64,000 nucleotides of DNA from Bacteroidota bacterium (GCA_023459355.1 JAEWUM010000036.1:1-64000); one strand, 5' to 3'. Shown: positions 15,315-23,935, numbered from the stretch's first letter. Notes: generated by a model from the letters alone, not told the origin. Numbers and translations: made by a program.

Positions 15315-17696
15315 TTACAGCACCACTTTTGCAGTTCTGTTGTTGATTTTCACAACCATTACGCCACGGTGTGGCAGGTTGATGGCATTGTGACCGGCTC
15401 GCAGATAACCTTTGTAAATCTGTTTACCAATCACGTCGAATACTACTATTTCACCACTTTCCACAGCATCTACCTGCAATTTCCCAGCTGATGTATATAC
15501 TTTGAAGTCATTTGCATCAACTTTTGGTAATGATGTTTCGATAAACTGATATTCTGATGTGTTTTTCACACCCGGCGCTGCTGTGAAATAAGCTTCCAGC
15601 GTACCGAATACTTTCACCTGTTTTTTTAAGTTTTCGGGTTTGTCTTCCAGATTCAATGCGTCGCGGATTGTACCTGCGGGCAACTGCACCCCAATCATTT
15701 TGGTAAGATCGGTTTCTGCATCTGTTTCGGCTAATGCAATGGCTGTTTTTCCGGTAAACGGCGCTTCGATATCTACGGTAGTCAGATTACCGGCTGAGTT
15801 ACCGGCACTTGGCACACCCACAATATAACCACGCACCCAGTATTTGGTTGCAGAGGCAAATGAATTATTCAGCTTCTTCACGTCAGCCACAGTAAAAGGA
15901 CTCTCAGTTGTTCCTGTACCGGTCAGGATAACGCCTTTACCGGTCAGTTCGAATACCACGGGACTAGCCCCTGCACTTGACACTGTCAGCGTTGCCGTAT
16001 CAGCAGTTTCTGCAGCCGGTGTATAGGTAATGGTAACCTCTGTATTTTCAACAACACCTCCGGTGTGGGTCAATGAAGTCGGGCTTACCGAGAAACGGTT
16101 GGCATTTTTACCGGAAACAGCCAGACTTACATTGGCTGTCAGGTTAAGACCGCTTACATGAATTTTTTCAGTATCGCTTGTTCCCACAACAGCCATCATA
16201 GCAGGCACATTTACTTCTGTTATCGTGATGGTTGGTGAAGAAGAAGGAACTGCAACACTCGCATTTGTAATACGCCAGTCAGAGTAATTTGCTTCCGTAT
16301 CATACACCAATGCCAGGTGAATTGTTCCTGAAACCGGAATAATGATGTTGCCTGAAGCTTTTACAGTATAGTTATTATCCGGGGCTGTTGGCGCGGCAAT
16401 CGATGTTAGCTCTGTCCATGTGGCCACTGCCGGGTCACCTTTTCCTGTATAGTTAGTTGAATACTTCACGGATAAGGGGTTTCCCACATACCTGGAGGCA
16501 TAACTAAAATTAAACAAGAGTCCTGCCAACGGCGAACTAAACTGAGGAGAAATCAACCAGGATTCCACATCACCGCCACCATAACCATTGATATAAGCTC
16601 CGTTAGCTGAAGGACCCCAGGGTTTATCTCCTGCTTTTTTATATGCATACCAATCGCCAAGGGTGTTATTGAATGGTTCTGCATAAGGCAGCGTTGCCGT
16701 AGCCGGAGGAGCGATGGTGATTGTTTTCTCACCCACCACACTGTTATCCAGTCCCGATTTCACGGCAATTGCCTTGAATGTTGTGGTCGATGTAATATTA
16801 ACCGGGGTCGAATACAAAGTTGAAGCAGTAGTGGGAACCGAGCCATTAGTGGTATAATATACAGCAGCACCTTCGGTTGAGCTTCCAATGGTAACAGTTG
16901 CGGCATTCCAGTAAGTATCCGGGGCTTTTATTTCGCCGGCAACATTGAAGAAAGGAGTACCCGCTTTGGGATTTCCGGAAGGAGGAGCAACCGCTTCAGC
17001 CCAGTTAGTCGCCACACGAATACCGTCAACGACAACACGCTGAGCTGCATTATACTGACGAAGAGCAACACTTCCCACGTTTGCCAGAGTGGCTGTTTCA
17101 GTATAAGTCTGGTTGGCAGTAGCCGGTTCAGTCGCAGTAAAAGAATTGAGGACATATAAACTCGACACCTTACTTGCAATATCATATTTCACAACCAGCA
17201 ATACCGGAGTGCCCGGGGTGATAGGTACATACTCAGGAGGAGTAGTAGGGGTAGTAGTGCTACCATAAGAACCGATGGCCACACCATTACCGGTGGCATT
17301 CACCCAAACCCGGCCAAAAAAAGTTGATCCGATGGCAGATTGACCCAGATGAAAGAAGTAGCCCAGCGAATTGGTTGCTTCTGTTTTTACAATCAGTGCG
17401 GCATAAACTGTCCCCGCTGTTTGCGCTTCGAAGGTGCGATTCACATCTTCCCCATTTTCATTCAGATTGGCTGCACCACCGATTCCACTACCTGCATATC
17501 CGGTAAAGCTCAAACCTGGCACTACAACATCAATAAATCCTGATGTTCCGGAATGGCTTGTCCATCCATTAGTGGTTAGCAACGAACCGGCTGCATAATC
17601 GAAATTTTCCACGAGCAATTGCGCAGAAATTCCCACACTCCCCACCAGCAGCATCACGGCTGCGAGCATGGTTTTAAAGAAAGTAATTTTTCTCAT
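15315..17696 (-). CDS. Secreted multidomain protein with T9SS C-terminal sorting domain
   Basis: 793-residue surface or secreted protein. A signal peptide ends near ISAQ (residue 25). Then: a jelly-roll-like region opening LVENFDYAAG (about 27-235), a chitobiase-C-type Ig-like domain (about 243-328, YYTTNGSVPTT), a choice-of-anchor/cleaved-adhesin-like domain (about 335-485, GGGDVESWLISPQF), a HYDIN-type Ig domain (about 490-595), an OB-like domain resembling DUF6359 (about 598-715), and a C-terminal domain (about 725-793) with VFDVIGKQIYKG and a closing KVVL that marks type A sorting by the type IX secretion system. No catalytic motif seen; adhesion or carbohydrate binding is an inference. 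Confidence 0.85.
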   Translation of the reverse strand: MRKITFFKTMLAAVMLLVGSVGISAQLLVENFDYAAGSLLTTNGWTSHSGTSGFIDVVVPGLSFTGYAGSGIGGAANLNENGEDVNRTFEAQTAGTVYAALIVKTEATNSLGYFFHLGQSAIGSTFFGRVWVNATGNGVAIGSYGSTTTPTTPPEYVPITPGTPVLLVVKYDIASKVSSLYVLNSFTATEPATANQTYTETATLANVGSVALRQYNAAQRVVVDGIRVATNWAEAVAPPSGNPKAGTPFFNVAGEIKAPDTYWNAATVTIGSSTEGAAVYYTTNGSVPTTASTLYSTPVNITSTTTFKAIAVKSGLDNSVVGEKTITIAPPATATLPYAEPFNNTLGDWYAYKKAGDKPWGPSANGAYINGYGGGDVESWLISPQFSSPLAGLLFNFSYASRYVGNPLSVKYSTNYTGKGDPAVATWTELTSIAAPTAPDNNYTVKASGNIIIPVSGTIHLALVYDTEANYSDWRITNASVAVPSSSPTITITEVNVPAMMAVVGTSDTEKIHVSGLNLTANVSLAVSGKNANRFSVSPTSLTHTGGVVENTEVTITYTPAAETADTATLTVSSAGASPVVFELTGKGVILTGTGTTESPFTVADVKKLNNSFASATKYWVRGYIVGVPSAGNSAGNLTTVDIEAPFTGKTAIALAETDAETDLTKMIGVQLPAGTIRDALNLEDKPENLKKQVKVFGTLEAYFTAAPGVKNTSEYQFIETSLPKVDANDFKVYTSAGKLQVDAVESGEIVVFDVIGKQIYKGYLRAGHNAINLPHRGVMVVKINNRTAKVVL

Positions 17697-17724
17697 ATTG
17701 ATTGTTTTTAAAAATTGTTTCTAT

Positions 17725-18270
17725 TTATTTCTCCCGCTTTACGGTATGTTTTACTTTGAGCATCGCCAAATTCAGTTCAATGGTTGTTTCACTTCCGGTC
17801 GCATGCATTTCCTCATCAAGCAAATCGGCAATGATTTCGCCACCCCTTTGCAAAAGCGATTTCTGTTCGGTTTTGTCGGTTACTTCCGGTATTGCCGCCA
17901 CAACACGTTGAAATTGACGTATCTTTGTAAATGCTTCAATAATTTCCAGAGTGGTTTGCGTTGCCTTCTTACCTTTGAGGATGGTCGCCAGCATATACAA
18001 TCCTTTTTCGTTGAATGCTTTAGGCAACACCCTCGATTTGGGTGATAAATTTGCGGTCAAAATTTTTGACCGCAAACGCGCAAACTCCTTATTATCAATA
18101 TCCAACACATAGCCTGACGGAAATTTATCAGGATTATTCCGAACGGCCTGGTTAATTTCTTTAGTTTGTACGCCATACAAAGCAGCTACATCACTGTCTA
18201 AGATCACATTTTGGTCACGAAGCACAATAATTTTGTCTTCGACCTGATTAAGTCTAACAATGTCAGTCAT
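17725..18270 (-). CDS. ORF6N-domain protein (copy 1)
   Basis: 181-residue protein with the ORF6N DNA-binding domain known from phage antirepressor-like proteins (about residues 8-95: VILDSDVAALYGVQTKEINQ, NNPDKFPSGYVL, FNEKGLYMLATIL). The C-terminal ~80 residues are helical and end LNLAMLKVKHTVKREK. A paralogue with roughly 55% identity by eye lies in the V-ATPase operon (40499-41038). This copy sits alone between two T9SS genes on the same strand, 28 bases before the next gene, so it interrupts what could otherwise be a pair. Function unknown; regulator or phage remnant are the options. Confidence 0.85.
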   Translation of the reverse strand: MTDIVRLNQVEDKIIVLRDQNVILDSDVAALYGVQTKEINQAVRNNPDKFPSGYVLDIDNKEFARLRSKILTANLSPKSRVLPKAFNEKGLYMLATILKGKKATQTTLEIIEAFTKIRQFQRVVAAIPEVTDKTEQKSLLQRGGEIIADLLDEEMHATGSETTIELNLAMLKVKHTVKREK

Positions 18271-18297
18271 AAATTTTTCAATAGTTAATAAAAACAG

Positions 18298-18330
18298 AAG
18301 GAGCTGCCAGCAATCTTGCGACAGCTCCTT
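18298..18330 (-). terminator. Terminator of the T9SS/lamin-tail gene
   Basis: On the minus strand AAGGAGCTG (18330-18322) pairs perfectly with CAGCTCCTT (18306-18298), followed by CTGTTTTT. Confidence 0.7.
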
Positions 18331-18342
18331 ATGATAAAAAAT

Positions 18343-20457
18343 TTACAATATCACTTTTGCCAAACGGCTTCCTACTTTCACAATCATCACTCCTTTAGCG
18401 TTCACGGACAATTCGTTTTGTCCGTCGGTTGCCAGGGTGCTGATGATTTTCTGACCTACGGCATTGTACACCTCAACCTTTTCGCCTGCCGTTGCAGCGA
18501 AATGGATTTTGGCGTTGTGGGCGTAGATGGAGGTGAGAGTTGATGGGTTATCGGTGCCAACAGAGATACCGGCAACTGCGACCTCGATTTCATTGGAGAC
18601 TGCAGATGTTACATTTGCATTCTTTGCCTTAACAGTATAAACAAATGTTCCGCCTTCATTTAAACCACTAAAGGATCTGCTAGTACCAACTACTGTGAAT
18701 GGAGAGCCAAGAATTTCAGTAAGTGTTACACCTCCCGTAAAAGTGTGAGAGCCTAAATCATCACTATAATCCTGATTATACAAATCCCATTCTGTTGCTA
18801 ATGTTGGAAATCCAGATGCTGGATTTACCGTAACACCACCAGTAACCGTTGATTTTCTTACCAATGTTTTATTCATTGTAGAATAATCTCCATCAGTCCA
18901 TGCAGTTGATGGTTGTTCTCCAATTTTACCAAAAATATCAACATAAGAACTTGTAGATATTTTATATAGTGCAACTGCATCATCTCCGTTAAAGTTTGCA
19001 ACACTTGAAGATACATCGCCAGCAGCTTTAATAGCTGTATTTGCACTCGAATTATAAACAACATATACATCATTGTTTGCCAAAGTTCCTGTCAAATCTA
19101 GTGTATTAGTAGCTGTTGAAGCACCATTTGAAAATAACTCAACTTTATATCCAGACAAATCAACACTTGCTCCTGTACCATTAAATATCTCAATAGCTTT
19201 ATTACTGCTTCCTCCTTCAATATACTCAGAAATAAACAAATCCGAAGCACCATCACCTTCTTTAGTACTCACAGTTAGCTCATATTCAGTTGCACCAGCT
19301 ACAGCATTCCAGTTGGCAGTAAATGCTGTTTGTGAAACTGGACCCGCAGCAGTAGCTACAGGAGCAGCCAGTGGTGCCCAGGTTGCAGTACCTGATAATG
19401 TTTTGGTTACATCATCTGCACCTGTACTACTCAGTGTCAAGGTAGCAGCATGTGAACCAAATGTTGTTGGTTCATAGTAAATTGTTACAGAAGCATCAGT
19501 TACTGAGCCATCAGTTTGAGTTAAAGTGGATGTTGAAAGTCTAAATTGTGTTGGATCCGCTCCACTAAGTGCCAGTGTAATGTCTGTTGTTAGATTCAGC
19601 CCATTTACCGTGATGGTTTTTGAATCAGACGCATCAACGTAAGCAGACATGGCAGGAACAGTTTCTTCCGTTACCGTAATCGTAGGATCAACGGGTGCCA
19701 CATTCAAAGTATATGTTACTTCCCCGGCACAATAATCAACCGAGCTATGTGTCCCTGCTGCCTGTGTTGCTGTAATGGTAGTTGTACCGGCGGCTAAAAT
19801 ATCTACTTCACCTGTACTTGAATTTACTGTTGCAACATCGGTGTCAGAACTACTGTAAACAATTGCAGTTGTTTCATTGAGCGAAGTGGCTGTTTTAATA
19901 AAATTTACGTCGTCTGCTAATTTTTCAACTGTTGTAGGGCTGTCAAAAGCGAGGTTGGATGCAGTACAGGCAATATAATCAGTAAGAACAATATCATCCA
20001 AATAAATACTATTTCCAGTTCTATCATAAGCAACAAACTTAAGAATAATGTTGTTTGATGAATTATTTATATCAACTGTTTTTTGAACGGCAGTTGTGGT
20101 ATGTGGTTTAGGAAACTCAGCAATTGTGGTAAATGATCCACCTCCTACACTCATTTCTACCCTTAACGATATTTGGGATGATGCTGCAGAGCCCTTAATC
20201 CAGAAAGTTAAAGTACCTGCAGAATTTACTGAGGGTAATTGAAGGTACTTATTACTGGCATTAAAACCGGCACCATTACCACCTGAAAGATTCCCAATAT
20301 TCGCTGTTGTATTAAAATAAACATCACCAGACCAACCGCTTGGAAGAGAAGTTGTTGAAAACCCCTCAGTGATATGTGTTCCACCCATCGCACTACCACT
20401 ACCAATCAGCAGGGCAACCAGCACGATCAAATTTCTCAAAAAAGTAATTTTTTTCAT
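18343..20457 (-). CDS. Secreted lamin-tail-domain protein with T9SS sorting domain
   Basis: 704-residue secreted protein with a signal peptide (about 1-25). Order of domains: jelly-roll (about 27-160), bacterial Ig-like (about 170-250, TDVATVNSSTGEVDILAAGT), HYDIN-type Ig (about 255-358), then a fibronectin III domain that starts at about 366 (TANWNAVAGATEYELTVS), is interrupted by a lamin tail domain (about 405-565, LFISEYIEGGSSNKAIEIFN) and resumes at about 590 (SRSFSGLNEGGTFVYTVKAK). The C-terminal ~70 residues (VEVYNAVGQKI, ending KVIL) form a type A T9SS sorting domain. No enzymatic motif seen. Confidence 0.85.
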   Translation of the reverse strand: MKKITFLRNLIVLVALLIGSGSAMGGTHITEGFSTTSLPSGWSGDVYFNTTANIGNLSGGNGAGFNASNKYLQLPSVNSAGTLTFWIKGSAASSQISLRVEMSVGGGSFTTIAEFPKPHTTTAVQKTVDINNSSNNIILKFVAYDRTGNSIYLDDIVLTDYIACTASNLAFDSPTTVEKLADDVNFIKTATSLNETTAIVYSSSDTDVATVNSSTGEVDILAAGTTTITATQAAGTHSSVDYCAGEVTYTLNVAPVDPTITVTEETVPAMSAYVDASDSKTITVNGLNLTTDITLALSGADPTQFRLSTSTLTQTDGSVTDASVTIYYEPTTFGSHAATLTLSSTGADDVTKTLSGTATWAPLAAPVATAAGPVSQTAFTANWNAVAGATEYELTVSTKEGDGASDLFISEYIEGGSSNKAIEIFNGTGASVDLSGYKVELFSNGASTATNTLDLTGTLANNDVYVVYNSSANTAIKAAGDVSSSVANFNGDDAVALYKISTSSYVDIFGKIGEQPSTAWTDGDYSTMNKTLVRKSTVTGGVTVNPASGFPTLATEWDLYNQDYSDDLGSHTFTGGVTLTEILGSPFTVVGTSRSFSGLNEGGTFVYTVKAKNANVTSAVSNEIEVAVAGISVGTDNPSTLTSIYAHNAKIHFAATAGEKVEVYNAVGQKIISTLATDGQNELSVNAKGVMIVKVGSRLAKVIL

Positions 20458-20507
20458 ACGTTTTTATGTTTATAGAATTAATATTATTCCAATTTTTCAA
20501 TAGCCTT

Positions 20508-20539
20508 CAAATTTATACTTATTTTTTTTATCAGGCAAG
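20508..20539 (-). promoter_or_regulatory. Promoter of the lamin-tail T9SS gene
   Basis: On the minus strand CTTG (20539-20536) is followed after 20 bases by TAAATTTG (20515-20508), an exact -7 box; leader about 43-50 bases. The rest of the 228-base gap 20458-20685 shows nothing. Confidence 0.5.
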
Positions 20540-20685
20540 TTTTGTTAATAAAAAATGCATTAAAATACCATGACAAAAATATAACACCCGCATTATAACA
20601 ACTTACTCATACTGAATGTTTATTGAACACCACAGAATAGAAACGATTGTATATGCGTAGGGGAGCAAATCATAGGTCATAAAAT

Positions 20686-21003
20686 CTATTTTGAAAGTTT
20701 GATTTTCAGTTCGATTTTACCTCCGAGACCTTCTTCCACGATTTTCAGCAAGGTGGAAATGCGGATATCCTTGATATCGTTTTCGACTTTGGAAATATAG
20801 CCTTTGTTGGAACCGCATCGTTCTGCGAGTTGTTCCTGTGTGAGACCTTTTTTGAGTCGGGCTTGCTGAAGGAGGGCGCCAAGTCTGAAAGTTTCAAAAC
20901 CTTTTTCAAATTTATCCCTGTTGGGTGTACCTTCTTTTCCGTATTGTTGTTCGATGAAGGTGTCGAGGGATTTAAGCGTGTTGTTTTTCGGATTCATATT
21001 CAT
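20686..21003 (-). CDS. Orphan HigA-like XRE regulator
   Basis: 105-residue Cro/CI-type protein: LGALLQQARLKKGLTQEQLA, then CGSNKGYISKVEND in the recognition helix. It resembles the HigA antitoxin at 23633-23935 over its whole length (both have YGKxG, an FExFxLGxxLQ run and the same HTH), yet no toxin gene lies upstream; that place is taken by the repeat array. I start at ATG 21003 because the likely -7 box is at 21031-21038; a TTG at 21033 would lie upstream of transcription. It may be an antitoxin that lost its toxin, or an independent regulator. Confidence 0.75.
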   Translation of the reverse strand: MNMNPKNNTLKSLDTFIEQQYGKEGTPNRDKFEKGFETFRLGALLQQARLKKGLTQEQLAERCGSNKGYISKVENDIKDIRISTLLKIVEEGLGGKIELKIKLSK

Positions 21004-21030
21004 CTGTATTCTAAGTTTTTCATACGGATG

Positions 21031-21038
21031 CAAATGTA
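21031..21038 (-). promoter_or_regulatory. -7 box for the orphan HigA-like gene
   Basis: TACATTTG on the minus strand, 27 bases upstream of the ATG at 21003. Confidence 0.4.
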
Positions 21039-21132
21039 ATATTAGTTGCCCGATAAAATAACTTCTTATTTATTAATATGTAGAGGTTTCTTGTTTGTCC
21101 GATGCTTATGGGGGGGGGTGGGGATCTCCCAG

Positions 21133-21864
21133 CACTGAAGTTGCTTGTTGCAATCAAGTTGGGAATCAAGTTAGGGGTATGTCGAGTATGGCGGATTCCT
21201 GTCACGCTCTTCTCACTGAAGTTGTTCGTTACAATCAAGTTGGGAATCAAGTTAGGGGTATGTCGAGTATGGCGGGTTCCTGTCACGCTCTTCTCACTGA
21301 AGTTGCTCGTTTCAATCAAGTTGAGAATCAAGTTAGGGTATATGAGGTATGTCGGGTTCTTCTCACTGAAGTAGCTTGTGGCAATCAAGTTGGCAATCAA
21401 GTTGGGTGTAGGTCGAGTATGGCGGGTTCCTGTCACGCTCTTCTCACTGAAGTTGTTCGTTACAATCAAGTTGGAAATCAAGTTGGGGTATGTGTGATAT
21501 GTCGGGTTCTTCTCACTAAAGTAACTCGTGGCAATCAAGTTGAGAATTAAGTTAGGGGTATATAGGAGTGATGCCTGTGTCGTCAGCACTGAAGTTGAGT
21601 GTTGGAGATGAAGTTCAGAATCAAGTTGGGTTATGTGAGTCGGTGCAGATTCCACGTCCACTGAAGTTGGGGATTGGGAGTCAAGATCTGAATCAAGTGA
21701 TTGCACACTCAACTTATTATAGCATTTCATCATACAATTGCATTTCATAACTTGATTCTTAACTTGATTGAAACGGGGAACTTCAGTGCATTCAGTGAGA
21801 TGATGTACCACCATGACAGACCCCAACTTGATTCTTAACTTGATTGAAACGGGGAACTTCAGTG
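21133..21864. repeat. Array of 40-bp repeat motifs, eight direct and two inverted
   Basis: The motif begins CACTGAAGTTG and ends CAATCAAGTTGGGAATCAAG with TT. Forward copies begin at 21133, 21214, 21295, 21364, 21445, 21514, 21587 and 21659 (steps 81, 81, 69, 81, 69, 73, 72). Two inverted copies lie at 21749-21788 and 21825-21864, inside 55-bp identical segments. Spacers come in a long type (GGGTATGTCGAGTATGGCGG… ) and a short type. Long frames are open on both strands, but their translation is only the repeat read over and over, without a start or domain I trust, so I do not call a gene here. The array abuts the 3' end of the transposase gene. Confidence 0.88.
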
Positions 21865-21885
21865 CATTCAGTGAGATGACACAAG

Positions 21886-22323
21886 CTACTTCTGCACTGA
21901 AACATTCATCTCCTCCAGGAACTGCCTGCATTCTTCCTGAAACGAAATCTTCCTGTGATGCTCTGCTTGATTCCGGATGTATTTTATCACCCTGGGTACC
22001 GCCGACTTTGACACCGTAAAAGCTGAACACTTCTCCTGCCAGGCGAATGATTGTGGCAGCAACTGATTTTTCTTAATAAACTGTTCCGTTGAAAAAGCCA
22101 CATGATTAATCAGCTCGTTCGCAGATATGGCTGGTGATATCGATATTAATATATGCACATGCTCGGGATTGGCATATATCGCGTACATCCTCGAATTGCA
22201 ATTCTTGATTATCCCGCTTATATAGCGCTCAATCCTGGGCTTTGCCTTTAAAGTAATTAATGGCAAACGGTGCAAGGTCTTCAGCACAAAATGGATGTAG
22301 AGATTATGGTATTCAACGAGCAT
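21886..22323 (-). CDS. Y1/HUH transposase, IS200-like or RAYT
   Basis: 145-residue single-domain Y1 transposase (Transposase_17 type) that would nick and rejoin single-stranded DNA at hairpins. The HUH metal site is PEHVHILISI at about residues 52-61 and the likely nucleophilic tyrosine is in VIKYIRNQAEHH (about 114). The usual KHGIEY-like tail is missing; the protein stops shortly after QEECRQFLEEMN, where the repeat array begins, so the last ~10 residues may have been replaced. There is no accessory tnpB. It starts 6 bases after the DUF1016 gene. Next to a repeat array, REP-associated transposase (RAYT) is the best reading; a simple IS200 remnant is the alternative. Confidence 0.85.
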   Translation of the reverse strand: MLVEYHNLYIHFVLKTLHRLPLITLKAKPRIERYISGIIKNCNSRMYAIYANPEHVHILISISPAISANELINHVAFSTEQFIKKNQLLPQSFAWQEKCSAFTVSKSAVPRVIKYIRNQAEHHRKISFQEECRQFLEEMNVSVQK

Positions 22324-22329
22324 ATTTTA

Positions 22330-23361
22330 TCAGTCTGAGTGTTTAGTATTCAATGACCGTTCTAATTGCTCTATAGATGGCAGTTTCGATTTAACATCAT
22401 CAGGAATATAAGCATTCAACATATACTCACTTACACCCATAGGTTTTTTAACATCTCTCAGGCTATATTCAACTTCAATCTTATTTTTTCCTTTGCAAAG
22501 CAAGATCCCAATTGAAGGATTATCTTCCGGCATTTTTAATTGTGAATCAACAGCTGATAAATAGAAATTAAGTTTACCTATATATTCAGGTTTAAATTTA
22601 CCTGCTTTCAGTTCCACAACTATATAACTATGCAACTCTACATGGTAAAACAACATATCAATATAATAATCTGTATCATTGATTTCTATTTTCATTTGCC
22701 TACCTACAAAGGCAAATCCTTTCCCCAATTCCAACATAAATGTTGTAATATGTCTGGTTAACTCGTCTTCTATTGCCTTTTCTAATGCATCTTCATGTAA
22801 TCTTAAAAAGTCAAAATTATAAGGATCCTTGAGTGTTTGTGATATTAATTTTGATTGATATTCAGGTAATGTATTCGAGAAATTATGTAATGCATAACCG
22901 GAACTGCGATAAAGATTTCTTGAGATTTGACACTCTAATGTATCTCTGTCCCACGCATTCTTAATTGTTTCCAGACAATAATACTCAGCTTCAGAAATAT
23001 CCTTAATCTTGGTTATTATTAGCCTGTTATGTCCCCACGGAATTTGTGCCACAAACTGTGGCACAAATTGAAAATGCCCGCTATAAAATCTATACCACTG
23101 TCTGATAGCAAACAAATTTCTACGTGAAAACCCTTTCATATCAGGGAATTCTATCCTTAATTCATCAGCAACTTGTTCAATTAAATTACTTCCCCAAGCG
23201 GCTTTCTCTAATTTATCCTGTAGTTCACGTCCTATTTCCCAATACAACTCAATTAGCTGAGAGTTTATCGAAAGAGCAACTTTTCTTCTGGCTTCGTGTA
23301 TTTTGGTTTTTATCGTAGATATCCAATCACCAAAATTCAGATTATATTCACTCAATAACAT
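22330..23361 (-). CDS. DUF1016 / YhcG-type PD-(D/E)XK nuclease
   Basis: 343-residue protein of the YhcG/DUF1016 family. The N-terminal half (about 10-150) is the DUF1016-N region (INSQLIELYWEIGRELQDKL, FSRRNLFAIRQWYRFY); the C-terminal half (about 170-330) is a PD-(D/E)XK nuclease fold with YIDMLFYHVELHSYIVVELK supplying the Asp and Glu-x-Lys. Family members are found in defence islands, in restriction loci and beside recombination genes; the exact role is not known. I use ATG 23361 instead of the TTG at 23370. The HUH transposase gene follows at once on the same strand. Confidence 0.88.
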   Translation of the reverse strand: MLLSEYNLNFGDWISTIKTKIHEARRKVALSINSQLIELYWEIGRELQDKLEKAAWGSNLIEQVADELRIEFPDMKGFSRRNLFAIRQWYRFYSGHFQFVPQFVAQIPWGHNRLIITKIKDISEAEYYCLETIKNAWDRDTLECQISRNLYRSSGYALHNFSNTLPEYQSKLISQTLKDPYNFDFLRLHEDALEKAIEDELTRHITTFMLELGKGFAFVGRQMKIEINDTDYYIDMLFYHVELHSYIVVELKAGKFKPEYIGKLNFYLSAVDSQLKMPEDNPSIGILLCKGKNKIEVEYSLRDVKKPMGVSEYMLNAYIPDDVKSKLPSIEQLERSLNTKHSD

Positions 23362-23451
23362 AACATTCAAATTTTATCATAATTAAATTATCCAAAGGGT
23401 TGTATTGGCCATACCAATTCTCCAGCAAATTTACCGGCTTTTATCCATTCC

Positions 23452-23512
23452 CTGTGTGCAATTCGTATAATCCTCCACAAGACAACAGCTATTTTTACCT
23501 TTTACTTTTTGC
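23452..23512 (+). repeat. 61-bp direct repeat, left of higBA
   Basis: Begins CTGTGTGCAATTCGTATAAT and ends TTTTTGC; identical to 24386-24446 except at two positions. The gap 23371-23632 otherwise holds only the GAA repeat. Confidence 0.92.
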
Positions 23513-23568
23513 TGATTCAATGACATGCTTCGCCCAAAGGAATTGGTTTTGTGAACCGACACCTCCGA

Positions 23569-23598
23569 GAAGAAGAAGAAGAAGAAGAAGAAGAAGAA
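23569..23598 (+). repeat. (GAA)10 microsatellite
   Basis: Ten uninterrupted GAA triplets, followed by TAATAATAAAG. It lies between the higA stop and the DUF1016 start, about 207 bases upstream of the latter. Confidence 0.95.
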
Positions 23599-23632
23599 TA
23601 ATAAAGTGAATCAGACTTGAAACACAGGTAAG

Positions 23633-23935
23633 TTATTTACTGACTATCAACTGAAGCTGGGCTCCAAATCCCTGTCTGATTATTCTTATCAGCGTTGAGA
23701 GACGAATATCACTGGCATCATGTTCAATACGGGATATATAGGTTTTTGTTGTACCGCACTTTTTGGCAAGTTGTTCCTGAGTCAGACCGGATTCTTTTCT
23801 CAGTTCCTGGAGCATAACGCCCAATTTAAAAGCCTCGAATTCTTCTTCGTATTTTTCGCGAGCCTGTGAACCTCTCTTACCATATTGAACATCCAAATGG
23901 TCAGAGAATGATGTGAGTTTATTTGTTTTGTTCAT
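23633..23935 (-). CDS. HigA-type antitoxin
   Basis: 100-residue XRE antitoxin with the helix-turn-helix at about 45-95 (LRKESGLTQEQLAKKCGTTK, YISRIEHDASDIRLSTL). Start at ATG 23935: this gives a 17-base overlap with the toxin and matches the orphan paralogue at 20686. In HigBA pairs the antitoxin follows the toxin, as here, and represses the shared promoter. Confidence 0.88.
   Translation of the reverse strand: MNKTNKLTSFSDHLDVQYGKRGSQAREKYEEEFEAFKLGVMLQELRKESGLTQEQLAKKCGTTKTYISRIEHDASDIRLSTLIRIIRQGFGAQLQLIVSK

Noticed and set aside
17725..18270. Flanking direct repeats around ORF6N copy 1 like those at copy 2
   Set aside because: I compared both flanks and found only A/T-rich similarity without a clear duplicated word.
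21133..21700. CRISPR array with 40-bp repeats
   Set aside because: The spacers between motifs are themselves of only two related types rather than unique, the motifs are diverged, two are inverted, and there are no cas genes.
21020..22030. A 336-residue minus-strand frame across the repeat array
   Set aside because: Its middle is the 40-bp motif and spacers translated repeatedly, its start lies inside the opposite part of the transposase gene, and the plus strand is open over much of the same array. No domain or signal supports a protein.
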